Shown: positions 15,197 through 17,051 of the stretch, piece by piece
Layout: each line of letters opens with the position of its first letter
How positions within the stretch are numbered: position 1 is the first letter of the stretch
Source: CAYTED01 sp964404075
Lineage (GTDB): Bacteria; Patescibacteriota; Minisyncoccia; Moranbacterales; UBA1568
Reading direction: 5' to 3'
Length of the DNA: 17,051 nucleotides
Assembly (NCBI GenBank): GCA_964404075.1
Contig: CAYOIM010000020.1
Span: 1-17,051 of the forward strand
Made by a program: the position numbers and the translations under genes
The notes under the pieces: model-generated
What the model was told of the DNA's origin: nothing
Seen by the model: the letters and a program-made list of their open reading frames with translations, nothing else
Database searches by the model: none

Positions 15197-16006
15197 ATGT
15201 TCAGGGAAACAATGACGCCAAAAACTCCTGAGGATGCGCTCCGCCCAAATAAGGACTCGCAACCTCAGGCTTCTTTTGAGGACTTACTCCGTGCTCTTGA
15301 TACGACGGGGTACAAGGACGGCCCAATAAGCTATCAACTCACTCATGATGGGAATCTTGAAACACTGGAAATACTCTCTGATGAAGAAAAAACTCAGCTC
15401 CGAGAAGTCATCACAGAAAAATTGAAGCTCTTTCTCTCACAGGGACGGACCAAAGAGACTGCCGAAATACTCAAGGATTTTTCTGATACATTTACGGAAT
15501 CAGAAGCCACTGAACTCGCCACATGGTCAAACAGTCAAAAGAGCGGTAATCCGACCAATGTCATGGATCAGGCGAGGACATTTGATCTTCGTGCGAAATC
15601 AATTCTCTTCAAGCATCTGCGTATCGATCAGAAAGAAATTCGAGGGATACTGTCCGAAGTATTGCGCAATCTCTACAATACGGATCAACTCTCCCGTATC
15701 GCGGGCATGTTGCAGTATCCAGAGACACTGAAGGCGCTAGATGAAACGATCGATGATTTCATCGCGTACACGGAGCAGAAAATGAAAGAAACTGATAAAC
15801 CACAATTCATTCTCGAAACAAGGCACGAATTTCTTAAAGCAGTTTTTGATGCCGTATCAAAGTTCGCTGAGACAACGAAAAGTTCACTGAAACAAGATCG
15901 GGAAAGCGATATAACAATAGAAAAGCTTCTGCAAAAAATAGATGGGGAATTGTTGAAAATGGAGGCTATGAGCACACATCTCGATTTCCACGATATCCAT
16001 GAGTGA
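15197..16006 (+). CDS. Unrecognised helical cytoplasmic protein
   Basis: I do not recognise this 269-residue protein. It is predicted mostly alpha-helical, without signal peptide, membrane helix or catalytic motif. A disordered N-terminus (TPKTPEDALRPNKDSQPQ) is followed by SFEDLLRALDTTGY, a segment with LSDEEKTQLREVITEKLK, and charged helices rich in Lys and Glu to the end. The ATG at 15197 has no Shine-Dalgarno; a second ATG at 15212 has AGGGA (15203-15207) four bases upstream and may be the real start. A much earlier in-frame start at 15110 is rejected because it precedes the promoter and overlaps the divergent gene. The gene ends in two stops in a row (TGA TAA). Confidence 0.65.
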   Translation: MFRETMTPKTPEDALRPNKDSQPQASFEDLLRALDTTGYKDGPISYQLTHDGNLETLEILSDEEKTQLREVITEKLKLFLSQGRTKETAEILKDFSDTFTESEATELATWSNSQKSGNPTNVMDQARTFDLRAKSILFKHLRIDQKEIRGILSEVLRNLYNTDQLSRIAGMLQYPETLKALDETIDDFIAYTEQKMKETDKPQFILETRHEFLKAVFDAVSKFAETTKSSLKQDRESDITIEKLLQKIDGELLKMEAMSTHLDFHDIHE

Positions 16007-16078
16007 TAAGTGGCACTCATTCAATTGAGAGATCAATGTTCTTCGCTGTAGGTCATTTCAAAAAACCATCAAATTGAT

Positions 16079-16918
16079 ATGTTTGGAATCATCCTCATCT
16101 CCATCAGCACTTTCTTCGAGGAAATTTCGAATGTTATTGGTAAGGCCAAGGCTGCGAGACATGAAGAAAGCCCCTATACCATGGCTTTTTTAAGTATTTT
16201 TTGGATGGTGGTTTGCTTTTTCGCCATTGTCATACTGGATCCGGATTCTTTTATTTTTTCTGCCAAATCGATACCGACATTTGCCCTCAGGGTCGTACTC
16301 GAAATCGTTCAATGGTATCTCTATGTATTCGCTGTTATCCAGGCTGACCGGACAATGTTCAGTTTTGTTCGAACACTTACCATACCCCTCTTGCTGTTAA
16401 CTGATATTTTTTTGGGTTATAGTACGGGGATAGTCACCATTGTCGGTATTTTCATCATCGTCTTTACATTATTTCTCGCTTTTTCGAACGGTGTCCTGAA
16501 AAGAAATGGCCTGAAATTTGTCGTTTTTTCCGCAGTGAATGCGGTACTGACTACCTCCCTCCTGAAGTATGATATCGCGCATTATAACTCAATCGTGGCC
16601 GAACAAGTGTCCGTCCATAGTATCTCCCTCGTTTTTTTCTTTGCATTGGCAATGATGAAATCACGAGAAAATCCCTTGCAACTCCTTATGCGACCAGGAT
16701 TTTTCATCCAGTCGATTACCATTGGCGTATCCGGCTTCATTGAAAGTTTTGCGTATGATTACGGACTCGCGTCAGTCATTGTCACGGCGAAGCGCGCTTT
16801 CGGAATACTCTGGTCTATTTTCACTGGAAACATATATTTTAAAGAAAAACGCTTGGCATTTAAAATCGGCATTGCAACGCTTATTATCCTAGGTCTTGCT
16901 TGTCTCGCGCAAAAATAA
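16079..16918 (+). CDS. EamA/DMT-like multi-pass membrane protein
   Basis: The 279-residue protein has about nine to ten hydrophobic helices in two halves, the layout of the drug/metabolite transporter (EamA) superfamily. The end of each half supports this: VIQADRTMFSFVRTLTIPLL (about 90-109) and LASVIVTAKRAFGILWSIFT (about 231-250) are the typical 'A-x2-A...' helix before the last helix pair, followed by GNIYFKEKRLAFKIGIATLI. Substrate is unknown. Base composition is visibly more AT-rich than in secA or queA, and runs of T are frequent, so recent acquisition is possible. No promoter or Shine-Dalgarno is clear in the 72-base spacer upstream. Confidence 0.7.
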   Translation: MFGIILISISTFFEEISNVIGKAKAARHEESPYTMAFLSIFWMVVCFFAIVILDPDSFIFSAKSIPTFALRVVLEIVQWYLYVFAVIQADRTMFSFVRTLTIPLLLLTDIFLGYSTGIVTIVGIFIIVFTLFLAFSNGVLKRNGLKFVVFSAVNAVLTTSLLKYDIAHYNSIVAEQVSVHSISLVFFFALAMMKSRENPLQLLMRPGFFIQSITIGVSGFIESFAYDYGLASVIVTAKRAFGILWSIFTGNIYFKEKRLAFKIGIATLIILGLACLAQK

Positions 16919-17051
16919 CCCTACAGAAAGCCAGAAAAGGTGTCATATCAAACCGTACGGTATGGGCCTAAAAATAGGAATCGGGAAGAATCAATCCCTG
17001 CATAAGTTCACATACATATGGCACTCTTTAGAATCCTAAAGAGATGCAACA
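16919..17051. other. Right-end non-coding stretch with dyad symmetries
   Basis: No gene is supported in these 133 bases. A perfect 10-base palindrome ACCGTACGGT lies at 16952-16961. At 17024-17043, CTCTTTAG and CTAAAGAG form a perfect 8-bp inverted repeat around AATC, and GCA (17021-17023) can pair with TGC (17045-17047) past a single bulged A. No T-run follows before the window ends, so terminator function is not shown. Confidence 0.5.

Overview
This window looks like a bacterial chromosome segment from a Candidate Phyla Radiation (Patescibacteria) organism. That is an inference from compact gene layout, weak or absent Shine-Dalgarno sequences, many short uncharacterised proteins and divergent versions of housekeeping proteins. 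TGA is used throughout as an ordinary stop, so the UGA-to-glycine lineages are unlikely. Positions 14279-14378 are a run of exactly 100 N inside ddl, a scaffold gap.

Left part (1-3300): murB (peptidoglycan precursor synthesis) and engB (ribosome-assembly GTPase) are one nucleotide apart. An AT-rich intergenic stretch full of inverted repeats follows, then a YgjP-type metallopeptidase, a short ribosome-hibernation factor and an unrecognised single-pass membrane-anchored protein. An intrinsic terminator ends this part, and the -35 box of the secA promoter lies inside it.

Central part (3301-11954), all on the plus strand and tightly packed: secA, a Nudix hydrolase overlapping the secA stop, csaA (a possible SecA-partner chaperone), a DUF1653 protein, an REP-like palindrome, an ASCH-domain protein overlapping a nucleoside-deoxyribosyltransferase-like protein, an MFS transporter overlapping queA, a MerT-like small membrane protein, a DUF1761 membrane protein, a Nudix protein strikingly like animal MTH1, and a DUF1003 protein. 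Spacing suggests one or a few long transcripts.

Right part (11955-17051): tRNA-Ala(CGC) with its own promoter and terminator, a small two-CxxC protein with the strongest ribosome-binding site in the window, a von Willebrand A-domain lipoprotein, and ddl closed by a terminator shared with a convergent minus-strand gene. That gene and the next plus-strand gene are both unrecognised and are transcribed divergently. An EamA-like membrane protein, visibly AT-richer than the rest, ends the window, followed by non-coding DNA with dyad symmetries.

The most unusual signal is inside queA. Three short palindromes lie in the same reading phase, two of them exactly 90 bp (30 codons) apart. Each encodes a small extra loop relative to E. 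coli QueA. This resembles the coding palindromic elements of Rickettsia and Wolbachia and may be a comparable repeat family here. No CRISPR array, transposase, phage gene or recognisable defence system was seen.
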